Under the pieces are notes generated by a model that saw only the letters and a program-made list of their open reading frames with translations, had not been told where the DNA came from and searched no databases. Shown piece by piece: positions 17,607 through 24,874 of a stretch of DNA of 64,000 bases. Position 1 is the first letter of the stretch; every line of letters starts with the position of its first letter. Location of the stretch: assembly GCA_032119595.1 (NCBI GenBank), contig JAUMBQ010000010.1, positions 62,001 through 126,000 on the forward strand. The letters run 5' to 3'. The translations under genes were made by a program, and so were the position numbers. This DNA is from JAGIBJ01 sp032119595 (GTDB lineage: Bacteria > Actinomycetota > Thermoleophilia > Solirubrobacterales > Solirubrobacteraceae).

Positions 17607-17638
17607 GGCATCCCGCCATGCGATCCTGGCGGGATGCC
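17607..17638. promoter_or_regulatory. Perfect 12+12 bp inverted repeat covering the dapA start codon
   Basis: GGCATCCCGCCA (17607-17618) and TGGCGGGATGCC (17627-17638) are exact reverse complements around an eight-base loop. The right arm contains the ATG of the first dapA (17634-17636). The centre contains a -10-like GATCCT (17622-17627) six bases before the ATG. It could be an operator over a promoter, or an RNA hairpin that hides the start codon in read-through transcripts. Confidence 0.65.
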
Positions 17639-18509
17639 AGACCTCGGAGCACTCCTCACCGCCATCGTCACGCCCTTCGCCGCGTCGGCGAAGGCGGCGT
17701 CTGGCAAGCCCGCGGTCGATGAGGATGCTTTCGTCGCGCTTCACCGCTTCGTGATCGAGCAGGGATCGCACGGAATTGTCGCGTGTGGGACCACGGGCGA
17801 GGCCTCGACGCTTGATGACGATGAGCACCTGAGGGTGATTCAGCTCGCGGTGCAGAACAAGCCGGCCGGCTCGACGGTCGTTGCCGGCGTCGGAAGCAAC
17901 GACACCGCCCACGCGGTGCACTTGGCCGAGCGCGCCACGGAACTCGGGGCCGACGCGCTGCTGAGCGTGACGCCGTATTACAACCGGCCGAACCGCCGGG
18001 GCATCGTGCGGCACTACGAGGAGGTCGCGAAGGCGACCGACAAGCCGATCCTTCTCTACAACATCCCGACCCGCACGGGCGTGGATCTTCCCAACGACCT
18101 CCTGGCCGAACTGGCGCAGATCGACGGCATCGACGGGGTTAAGCAGGCCAACAACGCCAACTTGGCGCTCGTCGATGGCCTTGATCTCTACGCCGGCAAC
18201 GACGAGATCTTCGGTGCCACCCTCGACCTCGGCGGCGCCGGTGGCATCTGCGTCGCCAGCCATGTCGCGGGAGCGGCAATGCGGGCGATGGTCGACGAAC
18301 CTGCTCGGCGCGGAGCCATCGACGCCGAACTTGCGCCTCTGTACGCGGCACTCTCCGTCGCGCCGGCCTGCGTTTCGTCCAAGGCGGCACTTCAGCTCCT
18401 TGGTCAGCTCACGAGCGATCGCGTGCGGCTGCCGATGGTCGAAACGGATGAGCACGAACGCCAGTCCGTGCGCGACGGTCTGCTGGCCGTGGGGTTGCTG
18501 AAGGACTGA
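17634..18509 (+). CDS. dapA: 4-hydroxy-tetrahydrodipicolinate synthase, copy 1
   Basis: Class I aldolase-fold enzyme condensing pyruvate with aspartate semialdehyde. Catalytic features are present: CGTTGEAS, the YYNRP tyrosine, the arginine in YNIPTRTG, and Schiff-base Lys170 in GVKQANN. The 291-residue length is normal. The start MPDLGALLTAIVTPF aligns with copy 2; an in-frame start at 17598 lies in the preceding hairpin. Compared with copy 2, the C-terminal segment APACVSSKAALQLLG departs from the usual NPxPxKAAL pattern, so quaternary contacts or regulation may differ. Confidence 0.92.
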   Translation: MPDLGALLTAIVTPFAASAKAASGKPAVDEDAFVALHRFVIEQGSHGIVACGTTGEASTLDDDEHLRVIQLAVQNKPAGSTVVAGVGSNDTAHAVHLAERATELGADALLSVTPYYNRPNRRGIVRHYEEVAKATDKPILLYNIPTRTGVDLPNDLLAELAQIDGIDGVKQANNANLALVDGLDLYAGNDEIFGATLDLGGAGGICVASHVAGAAMRAMVDEPARRGAIDAELAPLYAALSVAPACVSSKAALQLLGQLTSDRVRLPMVETDEHERQSVRDGLLAVGLLKD

Positions 18510-18572
18510 CGAGGGCTGAGAGCGCGCGCCTGCGGAAACGCGTCGGCCACCGGTCCTGCGATACTCAGGCGG

Positions 18573-19460
18573 ATGTCCGATCTCGGAGCGCTTCTCACTG
18601 CGATCGTCACGCCGTTCGCTGACCGACCTGGCTTGTCCGGGCGGGAGCAGGCCCCGGTGGACGAGGAAGCGTTCGTCCGGCTCCACAAGCTCGTGATCGA
18701 GCGGGGGTCCGATGGCGTCGTGGCCTGCGGCACCACCGGCGAAGCCTCGACGCTCAGCGACGACGAGCACCTGCGGGTGATTCAGCTCGCCGTCGAGAAC
18801 AAGCCGGCCGGTACCACCGTGATCGCCGGTGCCGGAAGCAACGTCACCGCGCATGCTTGCGAACTCACCGAGCGGGCCACTGAACTCGGCGTCGACGCGA
18901 TCCTGAGCGTGACGCCGTATTACAACCGGCCGAATCGCCGGGGCATCGTGCGGCACTACGAGGAGGTCGCCAAGGCGACCGACAAGCCGATCATCCTCTA
19001 CAACATCCCGTTCCGCACCGGCACCGACATGCCCAACGATCTGCTCGCCGAACTGGCCCAGATTGACGGCATCGTCGCGGTCAAGCAGTCCAACGACGCG
19101 AATCTCGCGAAGGTGGACGGCCTCGATCTCTACGCCGGCAACGACGACACCATTCTTCGCACCCTCGAGGTGGGTGGCGTAGGCGCAATCAGCGTTGCCA
19201 GCCACCTCGTCGGCCATGACATCAAGCGGATGCTTGACCACCCCGAGGAGCGCGGCGATGTCAACGCGCGCCTACAGCCGCTGTTCGCGGCCCTCGGGGT
19301 CACCACCAACCCTTCACCCATTAAGGCGGCGCTCTCTATGCAGGGTCACCTCTCCGACGTATTCCGACTCCCGATCGTCCCGTGCGACGAGCATGAGGCC
19401 ACGGTGATCCGCGACGCGCTCACGGCACTGGACCTCCTTCCGATCGGCGCTCGAGCATGA
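18573..19460 (+). CDS. dapA: 4-hydroxy-tetrahydrodipicolinate synthase, copy 2
   Basis: Tandem paralogue of the gene just upstream. All catalytic residues are present: CGTTGEAS, YYNRP, YNIPFRTG and Schiff-base Lys171 in AVKQSND. The C-terminal TNPSPIKAALSMQG matches the usual family pattern better than copy 1, so this is the safer candidate for the main housekeeping enzyme. Its 90 bases at 18903-18992 are identical to copy 1 except at two sites. A GATACT hexamer lies seven bases before the ATG. The stop overlaps the RNase J start (ATGA). Confidence 0.94.
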   Translation: MSDLGALLTAIVTPFADRPGLSGREQAPVDEEAFVRLHKLVIERGSDGVVACGTTGEASTLSDDEHLRVIQLAVENKPAGTTVIAGAGSNVTAHACELTERATELGVDAILSVTPYYNRPNRRGIVRHYEEVAKATDKPIILYNIPFRTGTDMPNDLLAELAQIDGIVAVKQSNDANLAKVDGLDLYAGNDDTILRTLEVGGVGAISVASHLVGHDIKRMLDHPEERGDVNARLQPLFAALGVTTNPSPIKAALSMQGHLSDVFRLPIVPCDEHEATVIRDALTALDLLPIGARA

Positions 19461-21118
19461 GCGGCCCGATCCGGGTCCTGCCGCTGGGCGGGCTCGGCGA
19501 GATCGGCAAGAACATGACGGTCGTCGAGCAGGACGGCCGCATCGTCGTCATCGACGTCGGCCTCCGCTTCCCGACGCAGGAGCAGCACGGCGTCGACCTC
19601 GTCTTGCCGGACTTCACCTACCTGATCGAGCGCGCCGACAAGATCGACGCCGTCGTGATCACCCACGGCCACGAGGACCACCTCGGGGCCCTTCCGTTCT
19701 TCCTGCGGCAGATCACGCCGCACCGTCCGAAGATCTACGGCCGGCCGCTCACGATGGAGATGGCGCGGTCCAAGCTCGACGAGCACCGCATCAAGGACGC
19801 TCCGCTCAAGCGCCTGGAGCCCGGCTCCAAGGTGAAGGCCGGGCCGTTCGAGCTCGAGCTGATCCACATGACGCACTCGATCCCGGACGCGTCCGGTGTC
19901 GTCGTGCACACCGAGCATGGTCCGATCTTCTTCACGGGCGACTACAAGTTCGATCAGACCCCGATCGACGGCGGCCCGGCTGACCTCGGCCGGCTGGCGG
20001 AACTCGGCAAGAAGGGCGTCACGCTCCTCTGCGGCGACTCCACCAACGCCGACCGTCCCGGTTGGTCGCTCTCGGAAGCGATCGTCGGACCGAAGCTCAA
20101 CGAGCTCTTCACGCACTGCGATGGCCGGATCCTGGTCACCTGCTTTGCGTCGAACATCCATCGCGTCCAGCAGGTGGTCGACGCCGCCAAGCTGCACAAC
20201 CGCAAGGTCTGCCTGATCGGGCGCTCGATGCGCAAGAACACGGCGATCGGTCGCACGCTCGGTCACATCGACATCCCGGACGGGATGCTCGTCACGCCGC
20301 GCGATCTCGAGCACCTGCCCGACGAACGCATCGTGATCATCTCGACCGGTTCGCAGGGCGAGCCGCTCTCCGCGCTTCGCCGTATGGCGTACGGCGATCA
20401 CCAGCAGGTTGCGCTGCATTCCGGCGACACCGTGATCTTCTCCGCGACCCCGATCCCGGGCAACGAGAAGGCCGTCTCCGAGGTCGTCGACGCCGTGAGC
20501 CGTCGCGGCGCCACGGTGATCACCACCAAGGACGCACCGATCCACGCCTCGGGCCACGGGTATCAGGAAGAGCTCAAGTTGATGCTCAACCTCACCCGCC
20601 CGAAGTACGTGATGCCGTTCCACGGCGACTACCCGCGTATCCGCCTGCACAGCAAGCTCGCGCAGTCGGTCGGCATCCCGGAGAAGAACGTCTTCGAGTG
20701 CGACAACGGCGACGTCGTCGAGATCGATGCCCGCGGCGCCCGCCGTGGCAAGCCGGAGAAGGCTGGCGTGTTCTTCGTCGACGGGATGGAGATCGGCGAT
20801 GTCGCCGATGTCGCCCTGCGCGACCGCCGCATGCTCTCCGCCGACGGAATCTGCGTCGTCGTCGCGACGATCGCCGAGCGTGACGGCAAGTCCGTCGCTG
20901 ACCCGGAAGTGCTGCTGCGCGGCGTCCCGGCGGAAGAGGAGCACGATCTCATCGAGACGCTCCGCGACGCCGTCGACGAGATCCTCGAAAATGCGGTCAA
21001 GCAGAAGATCCGCGATCCCGACCGTCTCGAGGAGTTCCTCCACGACGAACTCGCAGGCGTCGTGTACTCCAAGCTCAAGCGGCGCCCGATGCTGCTGCCC
21101 GTGGTGGTCGAGGTCTAG
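19457..21118 (+). CDS. rnj: Ribonuclease J
   Basis: Beta-CASP metallo-beta-lactamase ribonuclease with endo- and 5'-3' exonuclease activity in RNA processing and decay. The zinc motif HGHEDH (His70, His72, Asp74, His75) is intact, as are FTGDYKFDQ, CGDSTNADRPGWS and the beta-CASP region with SGHG and PFHGDY. At 553 residues it has a full C-terminal domain. It is coupled to dapA copy 2 by a four-base overlap, a dapA-rnj neighbourhood seen in many actinobacteria. A strong hairpin follows. Confidence 0.96.
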   Translation: MSGPIRVLPLGGLGEIGKNMTVVEQDGRIVVIDVGLRFPTQEQHGVDLVLPDFTYLIERADKIDAVVITHGHEDHLGALPFFLRQITPHRPKIYGRPLTMEMARSKLDEHRIKDAPLKRLEPGSKVKAGPFELELIHMTHSIPDASGVVVHTEHGPIFFTGDYKFDQTPIDGGPADLGRLAELGKKGVTLLCGDSTNADRPGWSLSEAIVGPKLNELFTHCDGRILVTCFASNIHRVQQVVDAAKLHNRKVCLIGRSMRKNTAIGRTLGHIDIPDGMLVTPRDLEHLPDERIVIISTGSQGEPLSALRRMAYGDHQQVALHSGDTVIFSATPIPGNEKAVSEVVDAVSRRGATVITTKDAPIHASGHGYQEELKLMLNLTRPKYVMPFHGDYPRIRLHSKLAQSVGIPEKNVFECDNGDVVEIDARGARRGKPEKAGVFFVDGMEIGDVADVALRDRRMLSADGICVVVATIAERDGKSVADPEVLLRGVPAEEEHDLIETLRDAVDEILENAVKQKIRDPDRLEEFLHDELAGVVYSKLKRRPMLLPVVVEV

Positions 21119-21129
21119 GACCTCTGGTC

Positions 21130-21160
21130 GGGGCTCAGGGCGCGGTGCGCGCTGAGCCCC
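21130..21160. terminator. Bidirectional terminator between rnj and the DCC gene
   Basis: GGGGCTCAG (21130-21138) and CTGAGCCCC (21152-21160) form a perfect nine-base stem with a GC-rich inner loop that can extend it. It lies between convergent genes, 11 bases after the rnj stop, and probably serves both. The next 72 bases up to the DCC gene stop hold nothing I recognise. Confidence 0.7.
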
Positions 21161-21232
21161 GGCTTCAGCCTGGACGTCGGCACGACGACCCCCGGGCCGA
21201 CCCGCGATCCTCCACGGGTCGCTGGTGTCGCA

Positions 21233-21895
21233 TTACATCGAGGTGTGCCGGTTGCTCGGCGGTTGCTCGCTGGGATCCCGCTGCGGGTGGTTGATGAGCC
21301 CGCTCCCACGGCTGATCCAGCCGCGGTTCGCCGCGAACCAGCGGTAGCCGGCGTCAGCGGCGCCAGGGAAGCGGCGCAGGGGCCACGAGAGCACCCGGCC
21401 GCCTGGGAGCGCTGCGGCCGTGGTGGCCAACGCGGCGCTGCCGTGTTCCATCGTGCCGTCGGGGTGCACGGCATGCCAGGAGTCGTAGCGCTCGTCCGCC
21501 GTGAGGTCAGCGAGCAGGCCGCAGTCGTGGCGTGCGATGCGGTCGAACGCAAGTCGGTGGTGGCGGTCCAGCAGGGCTATCACATCGCGCGTGTGCAGGC
21601 AGATGCCGCACCCACCATCAAACAACAGCAGGACTTTGCCGGCGGTCGGTGGGCGATCGCCGGGGTGCAGCGCCTCGGGGTGTTCCACGGCTGGTGGCCG
21701 CTCACGCGCGAGCCAGCGAATCGGGAGGGCAGCAAGGTGCGCGACCAGCTGGGACGGCCGCGAGAGCGGGCCGCGCAGAAAACGCGGCTGCTCTGGTCGG
21801 TAGCGGCGACCGTAGCCTGGCGAATCGGTCGCACCCAACGACGAAGCCGCTTTGGCGCGGCGGGAGAGCGGGTCGCCCGAACTGGGTTTCGGCAT
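21233..21895 (-). CDS. DCC family (DUF393) thiol-disulfide oxidoreductase-like protein
   Basis: The defining motif is LLFDGGCGICLHTRDVI: an Asp-x-x-Cys-x-x-Cys active site of the DCC family, which is predicted to act in thiol-disulfide exchange. The 220-residue protein has about 75 N-terminal residues of uncertain nature (basic, then RWLARERPP) before this motif, longer than a minimal family member. The start at 21895 is supported by TACGGT six bases upstream and by its placement just beyond the kinase stop; a longer frame would overlap the kinase gene. The role is unproven, but the window has three other CxxC thioredoxin-fold proteins. Confidence 0.75.
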   Translation of the reverse strand: MPKPSSGDPLSRRAKAASSLGATDSPGYGRRYRPEQPRFLRGPLSRPSQLVAHLAALPIRWLARERPPAVEHPEALHPGDRPPTAGKVLLLFDGGCGICLHTRDVIALLDRHHRLAFDRIARHDCGLLADLTADERYDSWHAVHPDGTMEHGSAALATTAAALPGGRVLSWPLRRFPGAADAGYRWFAANRGWISRGSGLINHPQRDPSEQPPSNRHTSM

Positions 21896-21901
21896 GGCTC
21901 T

Positions 21902-21907
21902 ACCGTA
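21902..21907 (-). promoter_or_regulatory. -10 box TACGGT, six bases before the DCC gene start
   Basis: On the minus strand TACGGT is followed by six bases and then the ATG at 21895. This spacing would put the first transcribed base at or next to the start codon, so the message should be leaderless. No clear -35 box is seen. Confidence 0.5.
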
Positions 21908-21917
21908 GGCCCACCGA

Positions 21918-23318
21918 TCAGGGCGCGTTGAGCGGCAGGCGAACCTCGACGCGCGTGCCGCGGCCTGAGCGGGCCGGGGAGCGGAGTTCCACCCAGCCGC
22001 CATGCGCCTGGGCCGAGGCGCGGACGATCGACAGGCCGAGGCCCGACGACGGCCCGCTTCGCGACCCTGATTTCACGAACCGCTCGAACGCGCGGCCGCG
22101 AACGGCGGGGGAGAGGCCAGGGCCGTCGTCCTCCACGGCCAGCGAAGCGTGGCCTCCGCGGCGGCCGACCATCACCCGGACCGTCGTGCCGGGCGGCGTG
22201 TGCCGCGCGGCGTTCTCCAGGAGGTTGCGGACCACACGCTGGAGGTCGTCCCGGCGGCCCTGCACCGTGACGGGCTCAGTCTCGACCTCCAGCACGTGAT
22301 CGGCGAGGAGATCCTCCACTTCGGCGACGGCGTCGGCGACGACCGACGACAGGTCCAGCGAGGACTGTGTCCCCTCGCTCGGCTCATCGGCCCGGGCAAG
22401 ATCGAGGAGGTCGGCGACGAGCCCCCGCATTCGGCGTGCCGATCGGAGCGCGGCCGCCGCCGACTCGGCGTGATCGGGGTCATCCGTGTCAGCCAGCAGC
22501 TCAAGGTTCGTGATCACGCTGGTGAGCGGCGTGCGTAGCTCGTGCGAGGCGTCGGCGAGGAACTCCCGCTGGCCTTGGAGGGTCTTCTCGGTCGTCGACT
22601 GGGCAGCGGCCAGCGAGTCGAGCATGGCGTCGAGGGTGAGCGCGAGCTCCCCGAGTTCGTCCTTGCGCGCAGGGACAGGGAGGCGGCGCGTGCTGTCGCC
22701 CGTCTGCGCGATCGCGTTGGCTTCGGCGGTGAGTTCAGACACGGGGCGCAGCGCGCGACCGCCGATCCACGACGCGCCGGCGAGGGAGAGCAAACTCCCC
22801 ACGAGCGTGCCGAATCCGAGGAGGAGGTTGATCCGTCGCACCGTGCGCTCAACGTCGCGCGTCCGGCGGCCGTACTGCACCAGGATCGGCTCGCCCGAAA
22901 GCTGAGCATTCGGGTCGGTGAGGCGGCGCGTCACGACGTAGAGATCGCCGAGCGTGCGGTTCTTGACCGTTCGATTGCCGACGGTTCTCGCGCCGAGGGA
23001 GACGTTGCGTTGGCTGAGCTGCAGCACGCTCTGCCGCGTCACGACGCGCACGAACCCGTTGCCGCCGCGCGCGTAGGACGTCACCGCGAATTCGCTGCGC
23101 TTGAAACGCTGATCCCCCTCAGCAGTGGGGTCAATCGTCGGCCTGATCCGGTCGGCCAGGTCCTCCGCCGACCGCTCGACGCCCTGCTGAAAGTCGTCGT
23201 GAAGGCGAGCGGACGTCGTGGTGCTGATGATCAGTGCAAACGCGATCAGCACCAGCGAGGTGACCGACGTGATCAGCAGCGCCAGGCGCCACCGGATGGG
23301 AATACCGCTACGACGCAC
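21918..23318 (-). CDS. Two-component sensor histidine kinase
   Basis: A membrane sensor kinase of 466 residues: TM1 at about 10-31 (WRLALLITSVTSLVLIAFAL), an extracytoplasmic loop of about 130 residues, TM2 near 170-195 (LLLGFGTLVGSLLSLAGASWIGG), a HAMP linker, a HisKA domain with His259 in SHELRTPLTS, and an ATPase domain with NLLENAARHTPPG, EDDGPGL and GLGLSIV. A much longer open frame reads back through the regulator gene in a shadow frame. GTG 23318 gives a natural start (RRSGIPIRWRLAL) and an 11-base overlap with the regulator. The signal is unknown. Confidence 0.92.
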   Translation of the reverse strand: MRRSGIPIRWRLALLITSVTSLVLIAFALIISTTTSARLHDDFQQGVERSAEDLADRIRPTIDPTAEGDQRFKRSEFAVTSYARGGNGFVRVVTRQSVLQLSQRNVSLGARTVGNRTVKNRTLGDLYVVTRRLTDPNAQLSGEPILVQYGRRTRDVERTVRRINLLLGFGTLVGSLLSLAGASWIGGRALRPVSELTAEANAIAQTGDSTRRLPVPARKDELGELALTLDAMLDSLAAAQSTTEKTLQGQREFLADASHELRTPLTSVITNLELLADTDDPDHAESAAAALRSARRMRGLVADLLDLARADEPSEGTQSSLDLSSVVADAVAEVEDLLADHVLEVETEPVTVQGRRDDLQRVVRNLLENAARHTPPGTTVRVMVGRRGGHASLAVEDDGPGLSPAVRGRAFERFVKSGSRSGPSSGLGLSIVRASAQAHGGWVELRSPARSGRGTRVEVRLPLNAP

Positions 23319-24000
23319 CGAGGGCGTATCCCGACCCGCGCACCGTGCGGAGCAGCCGCGGCTCGCCACCGGACTCGAGCTTGCGGCGCAGGTTGGAGAC
23401 GAACACCTCGACCGTGTTCGTCGGCTCCGTGGGGTCGTGGTGCCAGACGTGCTCGAGGAGTTCCTCGCGCGGCACGGGCGCGCCGCCGCGGCGCCCGAGG
23501 TACACCAGCAGCTCGAATTCCAGCGGTGTGGTCGCGATGGCGCGCTTCCCGCGGCGGACCGAGCGCCGGCCCTGATCGATGACAAGGTCGGCGACTTCGA
23601 TGGTGGGGTTGGCGCCCGGTGCCGGGGCGCTGCGCCGCAGCAGGGCACGCAGGCGAGCGAGGAGCTCGGACCGGTCGAACGGCTTCACGAGATAGTCGTC
23701 GGCCCCAGCATCCAGGCCAGCGACCCGCGAGGTCACCTCGTCCCGCGCAGTGACGACGAGCACGGGGATCGCGTTGGTGGCGCGGAGTTCGCGGGCGACC
23801 TCGAGTCCGTCACCGTCGGGCAACCCGAGGTCCAGGAGTACGGCATCCCAGTGCTCCGCGGCCACGAGCGCGAGCGCGCCAGCGACGGTCCCGGTGCAGG
23901 CGGTCTCGTAGCCCTCGCGGCCGAGGGTCCTCGCCAGAGCGCCCGAGATCTCCTCATCGTCCTCGACGATCAGCACGCGTTGACCGGCCATGGATCCCAT
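23308..24000 (-). CDS. OmpR/PhoB-family response regulator
   Basis: A 230-residue DNA-binding regulator and partner of the overlapping kinase. The receiver domain has VLIVEDDEE, phospho-acceptor Asp57 in LLDLGLPDGDG, VTARDE, and Lys in YLVKPFDRSE. The winged-helix output domain runs from about 135 (TPLEFELLVYL, TVEVFVSNLRRKL, RTVRGSGYAL). The start at 24000 is chosen because GGAAAG sits five bases upstream; the ATG at 23991 is possible. Its upstream region is shared with the divergent secreted-protein gene at 24172, which may be a target. Confidence 0.93.
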   Translation of the reverse strand: MGSMAGQRVLIVEDDEEISGALARTLGREGYETACTGTVAGALALVAAEHWDAVLLDLGLPDGDGLEVARELRATNAIPVLVVTARDEVTSRVAGLDAGADDYLVKPFDRSELLARLRALLRRSAPAPGANPTIEVADLVIDQGRRSVRRGKRAIATTPLEFELLVYLGRRGGAPVPREELLEHVWHHDPTEPTNTVEVFVSNLRRKLESGGEPRLLRTVRGSGYALGAS

Positions 24001-24171
24001 TGTGACTTTCCGGGCGGGCGCGTGTCGTCGCCACGGGCCGGAGGGGAATGGCCAGCCCTGCCCACTTGCGATACGAACGTTTAGCAACTCGACGTTTGAT
24101 CGATCTTTGGTTAAGAGATCCAACCACTCAACCGATCTCCGGCGTAATGAACGATCAACGACCGGGGGGGA
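24001..24171. promoter_or_regulatory. Divergent intergenic region between response regulator and secreted protein gene
   Basis: This 171-base stretch is clearly more AT-rich than its flanks, especially 24065-24160, and separates two divergent genes, so promoters for both should lie here. A run of seven G (24164-24170) just upstream of ATG 24172 probably acts as the ribosome-binding site of the plus-strand gene. I cannot place the -10 and -35 boxes with confidence. Confidence 0.45.
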
Positions 24172-24813
24172 ATGATCGTGTCCAAGCCCAGTAAGGGACT
24201 GAAGGTCGCCATCACCTTGATGGCGACGCTCGCCGTACCGACGACAGCAGCAGCAGCCGACCGGCCATGCGACAACGGTCAGCCCAAGGTGTGGCAGGCG
24301 TTTGCCGCGTTCGGCGATCCTGCCGACTACTGGCTCGCGCCAGGGGGAGACTTTGAGTCTGGCGCGAGCGGCTGGTCGTTGTCGGGGGCGAGGGTGATTC
24401 GCGGCAACGAGACCTTGAACGTCCTCCGCGGCCGATACTCACTCGCGCTCGGCGGTGGCCTGTTGTCGGCCAGGAGTACCGCGGTGACACCGCCGTTCTG
24501 TGTGACGAGCGAGCACCCCACGTTCCGTTACGTCCTGAAAGCGAACGGGCTTGTGGGTGCGCTGAGTACGTTCGTGCGCTACACCGCTGCCGACGGCTCT
24601 ACCCACGAGGAGCAGGTCTGGTCGCGCACCGCGACGACGCTCCTGCCGGGCCAGTGGAAGCCGTCCGATTTGCAGCCGCTGGCCACCCGCTTGCCAATGG
24701 AACGCATCGGCGGCGTCGCACGGGTCCGTTTGGTCTTTCGCACGCCGGTTAGCCTTAACGGGGCCGGATACCTGATCGACAACGTGCTTGTCGATCCGTA
24801 CCGGGTTCGTTGA
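24172..24813 (+). CDS. Secreted protein of an actinobacterial family, function unknown
   Basis: A 213-residue exported protein: a basic start, a hydrophobic LKVAITLMATLAVPTTAAAA and likely cleavage at about residue 29. The mature part begins RPCDNGQP and continues ADYWLAPGGDFESGASGWSLSGA, PFCVTSEHPTFRYVLKANG, and ends YLIDNVLVDPYR. The pattern of a carbohydrate-binding-like beta sandwich (GGDFE...GW.L.GA...IDNV.VDPY) suggests a jelly-roll domain. I recall many similar proteins in Thermoleophilia, often near regulators or chaperonin genes, but none with a known function. Two cysteines could form a disulfide. It is divergent from the two-component system. Confidence 0.75.
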   Translation: MIVSKPSKGLKVAITLMATLAVPTTAAAADRPCDNGQPKVWQAFAAFGDPADYWLAPGGDFESGASGWSLSGARVIRGNETLNVLRGRYSLALGGGLLSARSTAVTPPFCVTSEHPTFRYVLKANGLVGALSTFVRYTAADGSTHEEQVWSRTATTLLPGQWKPSDLQPLATRLPMERIGGVARVRLVFRTPVSLNGAGYLIDNVLVDPYRVR

Positions 24814-24874
24814 TGGCGGCTGTGAGGCCCACCGCACAGCTCGGCCGTGAGGCAGAGCTGAAGCGCCAACAGCC

